Assembly (NCBI GenBank): GCA_021372695.1
Contig: JAJFTY010000148.1
Span: forward strand, 1 to 41,457
Reading direction: 5' to 3'
Source: Deltaproteobacteria bacterium
GTDB lineage: Bacteria > Desulfobacterota > Syntrophia > Syntrophales > UBA5619
Length of the DNA stretch: 41,457 nucleotides
Numbering within the stretch: the first letter of the stretch is position 1; every line of letters starts with the position of its first letter. This document shows, piece after piece, positions 25,746-33,988 of this stretch. A program made the translations under genes and the position numbers. The notes beneath the pieces were generated by a model. It ran no database searches, had not been told where the DNA came from, and saw nothing but the letters and a program-made list of their open reading frames with translations.

Positions 25746-25917
25746 GGGAATCATGATCCCTCCGCGCGCTGGATCTTTTTCGACCCTGCGTCTCCTCGCT
25801 TCGCTGCAAAGACGAAACTCGCGCTTCGCGCTCAAGCAGTCGTCTTTGCGGCCGCTCCGCTGCGGGGGCAGGGTACCCCGAAAAACCTCCAATGCGCGCT
25901 TCCGGGATCCGACTCCC
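25746..25917. repeat. Long palindromic repeat, expanded copy
   Basis: Outer arms GGGAATCATGATCCCTCCGC ... CGCGCTTCCGGGATCCGACTCCC match the simple copy at 30969-31047. The centre holds about 90 extra nt, itself a nested hairpin (GACCCTGC / GCAGGGT, and inside it GCAAAGACGA / TCGTCTTTGC around a further CGCGCTTCGCGC). No gene was seen in the 332-nt gap 25621-25952 apart from this and the direct repeat. Confidence 0.75.
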
Positions 25918-25952
25918 TAGGGGATGACCCTTGATACGATAAAGGATTGCCA

Positions 25953-26933
25953 ATGAAGCGGGCGAAATGGTTCATCCATCCGGTTTTCATCTTCGTGCTC
26001 TCCACAGCGGCACTGGCGATCTCCCTTTTTCTCTACATCTACTGGTATGTCGGCGTCAGCGAGAACCTCAACGCGGTGATCCGGCGCTACCAGCTCGACG
26101 CGAACCAGTTTTTCGAGGCCCGGACCTGGGTGGTGATCCTCATCCTGTCGCTTCTGGTCGGCGCCATCCTGGCGGGCATCATCATCATCTTCGTCTACAA
26201 CCAGAAGACGCTACAGCTCTACCGCCTCCAGCACAGCTTCATCAACAATTTCACCCATGAACTCAAGACCCCGGTAACCTCGCTGAAACTCTATCTCGAG
26301 ACCTTCGCGAAACACGACCTGCCCAGGGAGGAGCGGCTCAAATACCTGAGTTTCATGCTCCTGGACGTCGAACGCCTCTCCGCCAACATCAACAGCATTC
26401 TGAACCTCGCCCGGATCGAGAGCCGGCTGCAGGAAGGGACGCCCACGTCGGTCGACCTTCCTGAGACGATCCGGCGGTTCATCCACGGAAACCGCCACAT
26501 TTTCCGCGACAGCGACATCCGCGTCGAACCGCCTCCCGGAGGTCCCCTCTTCTATCCGGTGATCCCCTCCCTGTTCGAGATGCTCCTGATGAACATCCTG
26601 ACGAATGCCATCAAATACAACACCTCCGGGAAGCCGCGGATCGACGTCACGTTTGAAAACAGAGAAAAATCGCTGCTGATCCACTTCCGGGATAACGGGA
26701 TCGGCATCGCCCCGGCGGAGCGCAGGCGAATTTTCCGTAAATTCTATCAGGCAAGGCACGATGGTACGGTTCCTGTGGGGGGAAGCGGGATCGGCCTCTA
26801 CCTCGTTCAGCAGATCGCGAGGCTTCATCACGGGAAGATGGTCGCAGAGAGTGAAGGGGCCGGGAAAGGATCGGTCTTCACGCTGATCCTTCCGGAAAAG
26901 GCCACGGAAAGGACAGAAGATGAAACAGACTGA
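25953..26933 (+). CDS. Sensor histidine kinase (PhoR-like class)
   Basis: 326 residues from ATG 25953, with AAAGGA eight bases upstream. Two membrane helices (about 10-32 and 58-82) bracket a very short periplasmic loop of roughly 25 residues, so the signal may be sensed in the membrane or via a partner. There is no HAMP. HisKA H-box FINNFTHELKTPVTSLKLYL near 104, then the ATPase domain: NILTNAIKYN near 216, DNGIGIAP near 247, FRKFYQ, GSGIGLYLVQQIA near 280. It overlaps the response-regulator gene by 14 nt, so it is the cognate kinase. Confidence 0.93.
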   Translation: MKRAKWFIHPVFIFVLSTAALAISLFLYIYWYVGVSENLNAVIRRYQLDANQFFEARTWVVILILSLLVGAILAGIIIIFVYNQKTLQLYRLQHSFINNFTHELKTPVTSLKLYLETFAKHDLPREERLKYLSFMLLDVERLSANINSILNLARIESRLQEGTPTSVDLPETIRRFIHGNRHIFRDSDIRVEPPPGGPLFYPVIPSLFEMLLMNILTNAIKYNTSGKPRIDVTFENREKSLLIHFRDNGIGIAPAERRRIFRKFYQARHDGTVPVGGSGIGLYLVQQIARLHHGKMVAESEGAGKGSVFTLILPEKATERTEDETD

Positions 26934-27651
26934 AAAGAGGCGCATCCTCGTTGTCGAGGACGACATGCATATCGCCGAGGGGCTGAAACTGAACCTCACA
27001 CTGCAAGGATATGAGACGGCCATCGCCGGCAGCGGGACCGAAGGCCTGCGGATGTGGAAGGAGTGGAACCCGGATCTGATCGTGCTGGACATCATGCTTC
27101 CCGGTCTGGACGGCCTCTCGGTGCTCCGCCACATCCGGCTGCAGGACGAGAGGCTTCCCGTTCTGATCCTTTCCGCCAAGGGGGCGCCCAACGACCGGAT
27201 CGAGGGTTTCTCCTGCGGCGTCGACGACTACCTGGCCAAGCCCTTCAACCTCGAGGAATTCCTTCTCCGGGTCGAACGTCTGCTGACCCGCTCCCTCTGG
27301 GGCCACGGCCCTTCTCCTGCCGGCGCGTCCGAAGTGCCGGTTGAAACGCAGAGGTATACCTTCGGCGGCAATACGATCGACTTTACAGCCATGACGGCGG
27401 AAACGAGGCAGGGAACGATCCGGCTCACCGAACAGGAAGTCCTGTTGCTCAAACTCTTCATCGCCAACCGGGGGAAGCCCCTGTCCCGCAAGACCCTGCT
27501 GGAGGTCGGATGGGGCTATACCGGGGTGACGACGACCCGGACCGTGGATATTTTTCTGGTCCGGCTGAGAAAATATTTCGAGGAGGATCCGCAAAACCCG
27601 GTCTATTTCCGCAGCCTCCGCTCGGTGGGTTACCTCTTCGACCACCCCTGA
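26920..27651 (+). CDS. OmpR/PhoB-family response regulator
   Basis: 243 residues. Receiver domain (about 8-122): acidic pair VVEDDMHIAEGL, phospho-acceptor Asp in VLDIMLPGLDG near 57, SAKGAP, DDYLAKPFN lysine near 107. The DNA-binding winged helix (about 145-240) contains GTIRLTEQEVLLLKLFIANR and TTTRTVDIFLVRLRKYFEED, ending VYFRSLRSVGYLFDHP. Functional partner of the kinase it overlaps. Candidate targets are the direct repeat at 25709-25729 and the genes on both sides of it. Confidence 0.95.
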   Translation: MKQTEKRRILVVEDDMHIAEGLKLNLTLQGYETAIAGSGTEGLRMWKEWNPDLIVLDIMLPGLDGLSVLRHIRLQDERLPVLILSAKGAPNDRIEGFSCGVDDYLAKPFNLEEFLLRVERLLTRSLWGHGPSPAGASEVPVETQRYTFGGNTIDFTAMTAETRQGTIRLTEQEVLLLKLFIANRGKPLSRKTLLEVGWGYTGVTTTRTVDIFLVRLRKYFEEDPQNPVYFRSLRSVGYLFDHP

Positions 27652-27654
27652 AAC

Positions 27655-27689
27655 AAAAAAAGGCCGCACCGGTCAAGCCCGGTGCGGCC
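27655..27689 (-). terminator. Intrinsic terminator of the ompA-like gene
   Basis: Stem GGCCGCACCGG / CCGGTGCGGCC (11 bp, 6-nt loop). On the minus strand it is followed by seven T residues (A-tract 27655-27661). It lies 22 nt after the OmpA-like stop and just past the convergent response-regulator stop, so the hairpin may also end that transcript. Confidence 0.85.
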
Positions 27690-27711
27690 TATCCGGAGTT
27701 TGAAACTCTTA

Positions 27712-28797
27712 TTACTTCTTGATGATGTATTCGGCAGCGGCTTCCACCCGCCGGTTCTTCTGACGCCCCTCCTTCGTCTTGTTGGAGGCGATCGGCTTGG
27801 TCAGCCCGTAACCCTTCGCGTCCAGCCGCGCAGCCGCGATGCCGTATTTGTCGACCAGGTTCTTCTTGACGGCATTGGCCCGCTGCTGGGAGAGCTTCTC
27901 GTTGTACTTCGCGTTCCCCACGTTGTCCGTATGACCCTCGATCGTGACATTGAGGTCGGGATATTTCTTCATCACCTCAGCAAGCTGGGCAATGTCCGCC
28001 TGCTCGCCCTTCCGGATCGTGGCCTTGCCGAAGTCGAACTCCACGTTCAGGGTCACCCTGCCCTTCTCCGTGATCGCCTTCTCCACCGCGCTCGCCGGGG
28101 GTACGGCCTTCTCTATGACCGGCGGAGGGGGCGGGGGCGGCGGGGGCAGAGGCGCCGGAGCCGGAGGAGGAGGGGGCGGCGGGGGCGGGGGCGGAGCCAC
28201 GACCACGGGCGCGGCCGCGGGCTCTGCGGCCCTCACCGTCTCGACAACCGGCGCGGCCTTCTTTGCGCCGCCGAAGGCGAAGGTAACGCCCACGGAATAG
28301 AGAAGCTCGTTGAAGTGGTCATGGAGCGGGAGGATGACGTGGCGGATGTCGGCCCGGAGCGCGACATTCTCCGTCACGAAGTACTTCAGTCCGGCGCCGT
28401 AATCGACGGTGAATCTATCCCTGTTCGTACCACCGGAGACACTGTAGCGGCTCCCTCCGAGGCCCACCGCCACGAAGGGGACGAGGCGGCTGTCGGGCAT
28501 GAAGTGGTAAAGGCCTTCGATCCCGAAGCCGTACAGATTCATATCGGGATTACCGGGCACCGACTCGACTTCCGTCGGTACGTAGTTGAAGAACCCCTCG
28601 ACGCCCAGGCTTTTCGTGAAATGGTAACCGCCGCGAAGACCGAAAGCCGGAGCATTCTTGAAATCCTCGTTGCCTTCGAAGACGTATCCGCCGATGAAGG
28701 GGGTAACGTCGTAAGACCCCTCCCTCACCTGCGCCTGACCTGCGGTGACCGTAACCGCCAGCAGGACCATGATAACGCCGATGATGACCTTTTTCAT
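27712..28797 (-). CDS. OmpA-type outer membrane protein with polyproline linker
   Basis: 361 residues from ATG 28797. Signal peptide MKKVIIGVIMVLLAVTVTAG, an eight-stranded-type beta-barrel (about 25-175, FIGGYVFEG ... LLYSVGVTFAFGG), then an unusual proline-rich linker (runs of 11 and 9 prolines split by APAPL, about 210-240), and an OmpA/Pal peptidoglycan-binding domain (about 250-361) with VEFDFGKATIRKG, TIEGHTDNVGNAKYNEKLSQ and NRRVEA. The domain anchors outer membrane to cell wall. Convergent with the two-component system. Confidence 0.93.
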   Translation of the reverse strand: MKKVIIGVIMVLLAVTVTAGQAQVREGSYDVTPFIGGYVFEGNEDFKNAPAFGLRGGYHFTKSLGVEGFFNYVPTEVESVPGNPDMNLYGFGIEGLYHFMPDSRLVPFVAVGLGGSRYSVSGGTNRDRFTVDYGAGLKYFVTENVALRADIRHVILPLHDHFNELLYSVGVTFAFGGAKKAAPVVETVRAAEPAAAPVVVAPPPPPPPPPPPAPAPLPPPPPPPPPVIEKAVPPASAVEKAITEKGRVTLNVEFDFGKATIRKGEQADIAQLAEVMKKYPDLNVTIEGHTDNVGNAKYNEKLSQQRANAVKKNLVDKYGIAAARLDAKGYGLTKPIASNKTKEGRQKNRRVEAAAEYIIKK

Positions 28798-28890
28798 GAT
28801 GTGCTCCTCCTGATTCGATATTCCAGTTGAAGAACCCTGCCCGGCCCTCCCGCAGAACAGAAGGGGGAACGATGAACGGTTTAGGGATGG

Positions 28891-28920
28891 TTCATACCAC
28901 ACCTTTTGGCCTGATAGCAA
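28891..28920 (-). promoter_or_regulatory. Candidate promoter for the ompA-like gene
   Basis: Minus-strand TTGCTA (28920-28915), 18-nt spacer, TATGAA (28896-28891), about 94 nt upstream of the start codon. Match is moderate. Confidence 0.3.
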
Positions 28921-29010
28921 CAACGAATTAGGCTTGAACCGGTCAATATCATGACCATTCACGGACGATGCCGTTTCGGAAGGCGGCGTCGGGCGGTTCA
29001 CCCACGATCT

Positions 29011-29679
29011 TCAGAACAGATTGGAGCAGCTGTCGCTTCCCCCGTCACGGGCTTTCGCTTCCGGAAGCGACGCTTCCGCAACCGCCATCTCTTCCGCCGG
29101 ACAGGGTTTCAGGATCGCCAGAAGCTCCTTCGGATGGCTGTTATTCCCGGGGTCCATCCAGAACTCCTCGGCCCCCTTCTCGACGATGACCGGCATTCGA
29201 TCATGGATGGGGCGCATGAGGTCATTGGGTGTGGTGGTGATGATCGTGCAGGTATGGACGGGCCCCTGACCGGGCGCCATCCAGGTTTCGTAAAGGCCGG
29301 CAAAGCCGAAGGGCCGTCCCGACTTCAGCGTGAACCGGAGGGGCTTCCCGCGCCGTCCATTCCTCTTCCATTCATAGAATCCGTCGGCCACCACCAGGCA
29401 GCGGCGTTGCCGGAAGGCTTCCCTGAAGCTCGGCTTTTCCGAAAGGGTTTCCGCGCGGGCATTGAACATCCTGTTGCCGATGGCAGGATCGTTGGCCCAT
29501 GCTGGGATCAGACCCCAGCGGAACTCGACGAGCCTGTTCACCTCGCTCCGGACCACCGCGGCTATCTGCCGGCCCGGCGCGATGTTGTCGTCCGGCTTAT
29601 AGTCGCAGGCAACCTCCCCGATGCGGAACTGGTCCACGATGGCGGAGAGATCGGTGATCAGGATAAAGCGTCCGCACAT
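29011..29679 (-). CDS. SRAP-domain protein (YedK/HMCES family)
   Basis: 222 residues. The second residue is the catalytic Cys (MCGRFILITD) that crosslinks to abasic sites in single-stranded DNA after removal of Met. Other family residues are present: NARAETLSEKPSFREAF, GFYEWKRNG, TIITTTPNDLMRPIHDRMPV (active-site His). It shields abasic sites and forms a reversible DNA-protein crosslink. A 30-residue C-terminal tail is less conserved. It lies 22 nt downstream of a DHH phosphoesterase gene on the same strand, so the two are likely cotranscribed. Confidence 0.93.
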   Translation of the reverse strand: MCGRFILITDLSAIVDQFRIGEVACDYKPDDNIAPGRQIAAVVRSEVNRLVEFRWGLIPAWANDPAIGNRMFNARAETLSEKPSFREAFRQRRCLVVADGFYEWKRNGRRGKPLRFTLKSGRPFGFAGLYETWMAPGQGPVHTCTIITTTPNDLMRPIHDRMPVIVEKGAEEFWMDPGNNSHPKELLAILKPCPAEEMAVAEASLPEAKARDGGSDSCSNLF

Positions 29680-29701
29680 CTTTTTTCCCCTGTTTGGGCC
29701 C

Positions 29702-30931
29702 CTATCCCCCGGCCTCAGTCCGTTCGGCCAGGAGAGCTATGAGTTCGGGCCTTCGATCCCCGGGAATCGTGCAGGCCGCGGAAAAACGGTGGCACGCTTC
29801 GGCAAACCCTCCGACCTGCCGCACCGCCCCGGGAACGAGCTGCATCAGATCCGGACTCTCGCCCCCTTCGATGGAGCGCCTGAGCCCGGCCGTCACCCGG
29901 AAGGAGACCTTCGCCTCGTGGCCGGCGAACGGGCCCAGATAGGGATTTTCAGTGGGAAAGTCCTGGAAACCGGCCACGTAGAAATCTCCTTCGGCCAGGC
30001 CTGCCCGGATGATCTCTTCGCAGAAGAGGCCGATCGCCTTGAGCCCCAGGGGATGGAAGCGCCGGCCGACGTCCCACGAGCAGATCCGCCCCTGCCGCGA
30101 CAGCCCCTCCCGGCGAATTGTGTCCACTTCCCGGGAGAAGCGCTCTTCCTGAATCGACGCCATCTCGGCGCTGAAGGCGAGCGTCCGTTCATCCGGGCCG
30201 TTCACGCAGGCGTCGAGAGCCAGATCGGCGCCGCCCCCATAGTAGCCGTTGACCGAAAGCGAGATAAGCAGCCGGTCCGTCTCGCGCAAGTTCCGGTTCG
30301 CGAAGCGGGGAAAGAGGCTTTCAGCGGCATCGTCGCCGCCTTCGGGCTTCAGCAGCTCCCCTCTGTATACCGCCTTTTCGAACAGGATGGCATTGAGCCC
30401 GGCAAAGCGCCCCCCGGCCATCTGACGGTCGCCCACGGCTCCCAGCACGGCCAGCGCAGCCAGGTCTTCATTCTCCCGGTCCAGGGCCCAGGCGAAGAAG
30501 CAGGCTGCCGCGGCCGCGGCACACTCCCCGTCCCCGTCGATGCCGAAACTCTCGGGATTGACCTGGAGCAGGCGGGGGAACGACCCCGGCGCAGGCAGAT
30601 GGTGATCGATGACGACGACCCGGGCGCCCTCCTGAATATGGTTGCTGATCACATCCGCCGCCTGGCCTCCGAGGTCGGCGTAGAGGATGAGCCGCCTGCC
30701 GGGTGTGTGGATGGCCGGCAGGAAGGCGGGATGGACCCTCTCGATGGGGATGCTCTCCACCGAGAATCCCGCCCTCATCAGGGACTGGCGGAGGATCGCC
30801 CCGGAAGCGATCCCGTCGGTGTCGTTGTGGTGGACCACCGTGATGTCCCGGCCCGGCTCTTCAGTCAGCATTGCTGCCGCCGCCTTCATCGCCCCGCGGA
30901 ATGCGTCGATCCGGCTTTCATCCATGGTCAT
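29702..30931 (-). CDS. DHH-family phosphoesterase (RecJ-like)
   Basis: 409 residues, ATG 30931. DHH motifs: VVHHNDTDGIASGAILRQSL near 33-52, ILYADLGGQAADV near 82-94, VVVIDHHLPAPG near 104-115 (the DHH signature), and LAVLGAVGDRQM near 158-170. The C-terminal DHHA1-like part contains DFYVAGFQDFP. Members hydrolyse phosphodiester bonds in ssDNA, nanoRNA or cyclic dinucleotides. This one resembles archaeal-type RecJ-like DHH proteins more than full bacterial RecJ, since no OB-fold segment is evident. Pairing with SRAP hints at DNA maintenance, but that is inference. Confidence 0.85.
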   Translation of the reverse strand: MTMDESRIDAFRGAMKAAAAMLTEEPGRDITVVHHNDTDGIASGAILRQSLMRAGFSVESIPIERVHPAFLPAIHTPGRRLILYADLGGQAADVISNHIQEGARVVVIDHHLPAPGSFPRLLQVNPESFGIDGDGECAAAAAACFFAWALDRENEDLAALAVLGAVGDRQMAGGRFAGLNAILFEKAVYRGELLKPEGGDDAAESLFPRFANRNLRETDRLLISLSVNGYYGGGADLALDACVNGPDERTLAFSAEMASIQEERFSREVDTIRREGLSRQGRICSWDVGRRFHPLGLKAIGLFCEEIIRAGLAEGDFYVAGFQDFPTENPYLGPFAGHEAKVSFRVTAGLRRSIEGGESPDLMQLVPGAVRQVGGFAEACHRFSAACTIPGDRRPELIALLAERTEAGG

Positions 30932-30968
30932 TCCCGTTCATTCCCCGAGATACTGCCGCAGAGCCCCA

Positions 30969-31047
30969 GGGAATCAAGATCCCTCCGCGCGCTGGATATT
31001 TTCCGACCCGGAAAATCTCCAATGCGCGCTTCCGGGATACGATTCCC
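30969..31047. repeat. Long palindromic repeat, simple copy
   Basis: 79 nt that fold on themselves: GGGAATC / GATTCCC outer arms, GATCCC / GGGAT, TCCGCGCGC / GCGCGCTTCC with small bulges, TGGA / TCCA and TTTTCCG / CGGAAAA around a tiny loop. It lies between the DHH gene start and the ABC ATPase stop. The same sequence occurs at 25746-25917 (expanded) and 35217-35246 (half). Confidence 0.8.
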
Positions 31048-31092
31048 AAGCGGCGCAAGGGTTTCGTGGCACAATGACAATCAGTTCCTTTT

Positions 31093-32181
31093 TTAGATCA
31101 GTTCCCCTCCGTCGCGGCGGAAATAGCACATGGATTCGGGAACGAACCTCATGAAAACCTTCTCCCCCACATCGAAGGCGATCTCCCCCATCACACGCAC
31201 GTTGAAGATCCGGCCCTCCCGGCGAACCTGGAGAATCGTTTCGGAGCCCGACGGAAGGACCGCATAGGCCTCCCCGGCAAAGGTATCGCGCCCCTCTCTG
31301 GGTTCGATCCGGATCTCTTCGGGGCGGACCGCCGCCGTCACCTCTTCGTCCGCGTGTGCGGCGAGCTCCGGCGCGGGAAGGCGGAGCGCTTCCCTTTCGA
31401 AAAAGATCCCGCCCTCCTTGCAAACGATTCTCCCCGGAATCAGGTTGATCGTGGGACTCCCGATGAAATCGGCCACGAAAAGATTCGCCGGCCTGCGGTA
31501 GATCTCCCGGGGCGGGGCGACCTGCATGAGCCTTCCTTTGTCCATGACCGCTACCCGGCTGGAGAGGGTCAGGGCCTCGGTCTGGTCGTGGGTCACGTAG
31601 ACCGTCGTGGCTGCGGCCTCCCGGTGGAGCCGCTTGATCTCGGCCCTCATCTCGATCCGGAGCTTGGCGTCGAGATTCGAGAGCGGTTCATCCATCAGAA
31701 AAACGCCGGGACGGGCCACCAGCATCCGGGCCAGGGCGACGCGCTGCTGCTGGCCGCCGCTCATCTGCTGGGGGTAGCGCTCCTCCATCCCGTCGAGGCG
31801 CATGTAGGCGAGCGCCTCGGAGACATCTTTTTGCATCTGCGCTGGTTCGACCTTCCGGATCTCCAGGCCGAAAGCCACGTTCTGCCGGACGGTCATATGG
31901 GGCCAGAGGGCGTAGGATTGGAAGACGAGGCCGATTCCCCGCTTTCCCGGCGAAACGGAGAGCCCCTCTTTCGCCGAGAAAACTGTCTTTCCGCCGATCC
32001 GGATCTCTCCGGCATCGGGAACCTCGAGGCCGGCGATCATCCTCAGGACCGTGGTCTTCCCGCAGCCCGACGGTCCCAGGAGCGTGAGGAATTCCCCCGC
32101 CTCCACCGCGAGGTTCAGGTTGTCGACGGCGGTGACGCCGCCGAAGCGTTTGGTCAAGCCTGCGATTTCGATCATTGCCAT
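31093..32181 (-). CDS. ABC transporter ATPase, FbpC/PotA-like
   Basis: 362 residues from ATG 32181, one base after the permease stop (TGATATG). Walker A LGPSGCGKTT near 34, Q-loop VFQSYALWPHMTVRQNVAFG, signature MSGGQQQRVALARML near 135, Walker B VFLMDEPLSNLDAKLR, H-loop VTHDQTEALTLS. TOBE domain near 270-350 with TAAVRPEEIRIEP. Energises the fused permease encoded upstream. Iron, thiamine, spermidine/putrescine, sulfate and phosphonate importers all use this subunit type, so it does not define the substrate. Confidence 0.93.
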   Translation of the reverse strand: MAMIEIAGLTKRFGGVTAVDNLNLAVEAGEFLTLLGPSGCGKTTVLRMIAGLEVPDAGEIRIGGKTVFSAKEGLSVSPGKRGIGLVFQSYALWPHMTVRQNVAFGLEIRKVEPAQMQKDVSEALAYMRLDGMEERYPQQMSGGQQQRVALARMLVARPGVFLMDEPLSNLDAKLRIEMRAEIKRLHREAAATTVYVTHDQTEALTLSSRVAVMDKGRLMQVAPPREIYRRPANLFVADFIGSPTINLIPGRIVCKEGGIFFEREALRLPAPELAAHADEEVTAAVRPEEIRIEPREGRDTFAGEAYAVLPSGSETILQVRREGRIFNVRVMGEIAFDVGEKVFMRFVPESMCYFRRDGGELI

Positions 32182-32182
32182 A

Positions 32183-33967
32183 TCAAATCGTCTCCCTTTT
32201 GCCGATGCGCCTGGACAGAAACTCCCCGCCCACGACGAGGATCACGATCAGCAGGATGATCGCGTCGGCAAACTGTGAATATCCCTGCTCCACGTAGCGG
32301 AAGGTCATCGTCGTCAGGGTCCTGGTCTCGGGCGTGATCAGCAGGATGATCAGCGACAGCTCCCGCATCGTCGAGATGAAGGCCAGGATGAAGCCCGAAA
32401 GCGACCCGGCCAGCGTCAGCGGCAGGATGATCCTGCGGAAGCGGGTGAGCCAGTTGGCGCCGGCCATCATCGCCGCCTCCTCCAGTTCCCCGGCCACCTG
32501 CATCATCGACGAAATCCCCGACCGGGCCGAAAAGGGGAGGTTCTTCGCCACGCAGACCAGAACGAGCAGGAGAAAGGTCCCGTAGAGCGGCGGCAGGGGG
32601 CCGATCGATTTCGAGAAGAGCGCGAGATAGATCGCCCCGAAGGCGATGCTGGGAATCAGGTAGGGGAGGAACGACCCCTGTTCGAGAACCGCCGCCAGCC
32701 GGGTTTTTCTCCCCTTGACCACCGCGTAGCCGATCAGGATGCCCATCAGCCCCGTGATCAGGGCAACGACCACCGAGAGGCGGATGCTGTTCCAGGCCGC
32801 CCTCAGGATCTGGGCGTTCCGGAGGATGCCGCTCTCCCCTTCGGCCAGGGCGGCCTGGCTGCTCCCGATCCAGTAGTGGAGCGTCAGGTTCCCCAGGGAG
32901 TAGTCGTTGGGATAGAGCATCAGCGTCTGCCAGGAGAGAAGGAGCAGGGGCACGAAAACGGCCAGGGAGATCAGCGCGGCCATGAGCGAAAAGGCGGGCC
33001 AGCGCCAGACTCCCAGGGGCGTCACGTGGCGCCGGAGCCCCTTGCCGGCGATGGTGACGAAGCTCTTCTCGCCGATCACCTTCTGGTTCAGGTAGATGAT
33101 GACCATGGAGATGACGATGAGCACCAGGGCCCCGATGTAGGCCACGGCCGGGGTTCGGTTGACGATGCTCGTGTAGATCGTCGTGGCGAGGGTGAAATAG
33201 CGGACCGGGGCGCCCAGGAAGTAGGGCGTGCCGAAGGTGCCCACGGCCCTGGAGAAGGTCAGGATGAAGGCCGAGATCAGCGCCGGCATCACCAGGGGGA
33301 AGGTGATCCGCCTGAGGATCCGGAACCGGCTCGCCCCGAGCACCTCCCCCGACTCTTCGAGGTTCGAATCCAGCGAAGCCAGCGCCCCCGAGACAAGCAG
33401 GTAGGTGAAGGGGTAGTAGTGGAGCGAAAGGGTGATCACGATGGGTACGAAGCCGTAGGAGAGCCAGTCCGGCGGGGAGACGCCGAAGAGCCAGGAGCAG
33501 ATGCCCACGGCCCCGCCGATCCGCTCGTTCTTGAAGAAGTCGAGCCAGGCCAGGGCCAGGGTGTAGGAAGGAAGCACGTAGGGAATGACGGCGAAAACCG
33601 CGATCGTCTTTCTGAAGGGCATGTCGGTCCGTACGACGAGCCAGGCCATCAGTCCCCCCAGGAGCATCGCCGTCAGTGAAATGGTCAGCGAAGTGGCCAG
33701 GGAGTGGAGCAGGGGCCGGTAGAAGATGTTGACGCTGAGCGCGCTTGCGAAGACGCGCCCGTAGTGGAAGAGGGTCCAGGCCCCCGGCTCCGCGGAGCGG
33801 CTGATGCGGCGGTCCGCCTCCTGCCACACGGCTGTGTCGTGGACCAGTTGCAGGAAGGGAACCACGACGAGTCCCGTCAGGATCACCACCAAAAGCAGCC
33901 CCAGGATCACCTGGGGCTGCTTCAGCTTCAGGACAAGACGGTTGACGAACAGGCTCGTTCTATCCAT
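32183..33967 (-). CDS. ABC transporter permease, fused two-domain FbpB type
   Basis: 594 residues, roughly 12 membrane helices: two permease modules in one chain, as in FbpB/ThiP proteins. The coupling loops are EESGEVLGASRFRILRRITF (about 195) and EEAAMMAGANWLTRFRRIIL (about 498), each in its own half. It starts at ATG 33967, 21 nt after the binding-protein stop, and ends one base before the ATPase start, so the three form a tight operon. A GGTTCGAATCC at 33361-33371 inside the gene is a chance match to a tRNA T-loop. Confidence 0.93.
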   Translation of the reverse strand: MDRTSLFVNRLVLKLKQPQVILGLLLVVILTGLVVVPFLQLVHDTAVWQEADRRISRSAEPGAWTLFHYGRVFASALSVNIFYRPLLHSLATSLTISLTAMLLGGLMAWLVVRTDMPFRKTIAVFAVIPYVLPSYTLALAWLDFFKNERIGGAVGICSWLFGVSPPDWLSYGFVPIVITLSLHYYPFTYLLVSGALASLDSNLEESGEVLGASRFRILRRITFPLVMPALISAFILTFSRAVGTFGTPYFLGAPVRYFTLATTIYTSIVNRTPAVAYIGALVLIVISMVIIYLNQKVIGEKSFVTIAGKGLRRHVTPLGVWRWPAFSLMAALISLAVFVPLLLLSWQTLMLYPNDYSLGNLTLHYWIGSSQAALAEGESGILRNAQILRAAWNSIRLSVVVALITGLMGILIGYAVVKGRKTRLAAVLEQGSFLPYLIPSIAFGAIYLALFSKSIGPLPPLYGTFLLLVLVCVAKNLPFSARSGISSMMQVAGELEEAAMMAGANWLTRFRRIILPLTLAGSLSGFILAFISTMRELSLIILLITPETRTLTTMTFRYVEQGYSQFADAIILLIVILVVGGEFLSRRIGKRETI

Positions 33968-33988
33968 GTCTTAACCGCGGATGCATCC

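Noticed and set aside
33361..33371. GGTTCGAATCC, a perfect tRNA T-loop-like string
   Set aside because: It lies inside the fused permease gene, and no acceptor or anticodon stems can be drawn around it.
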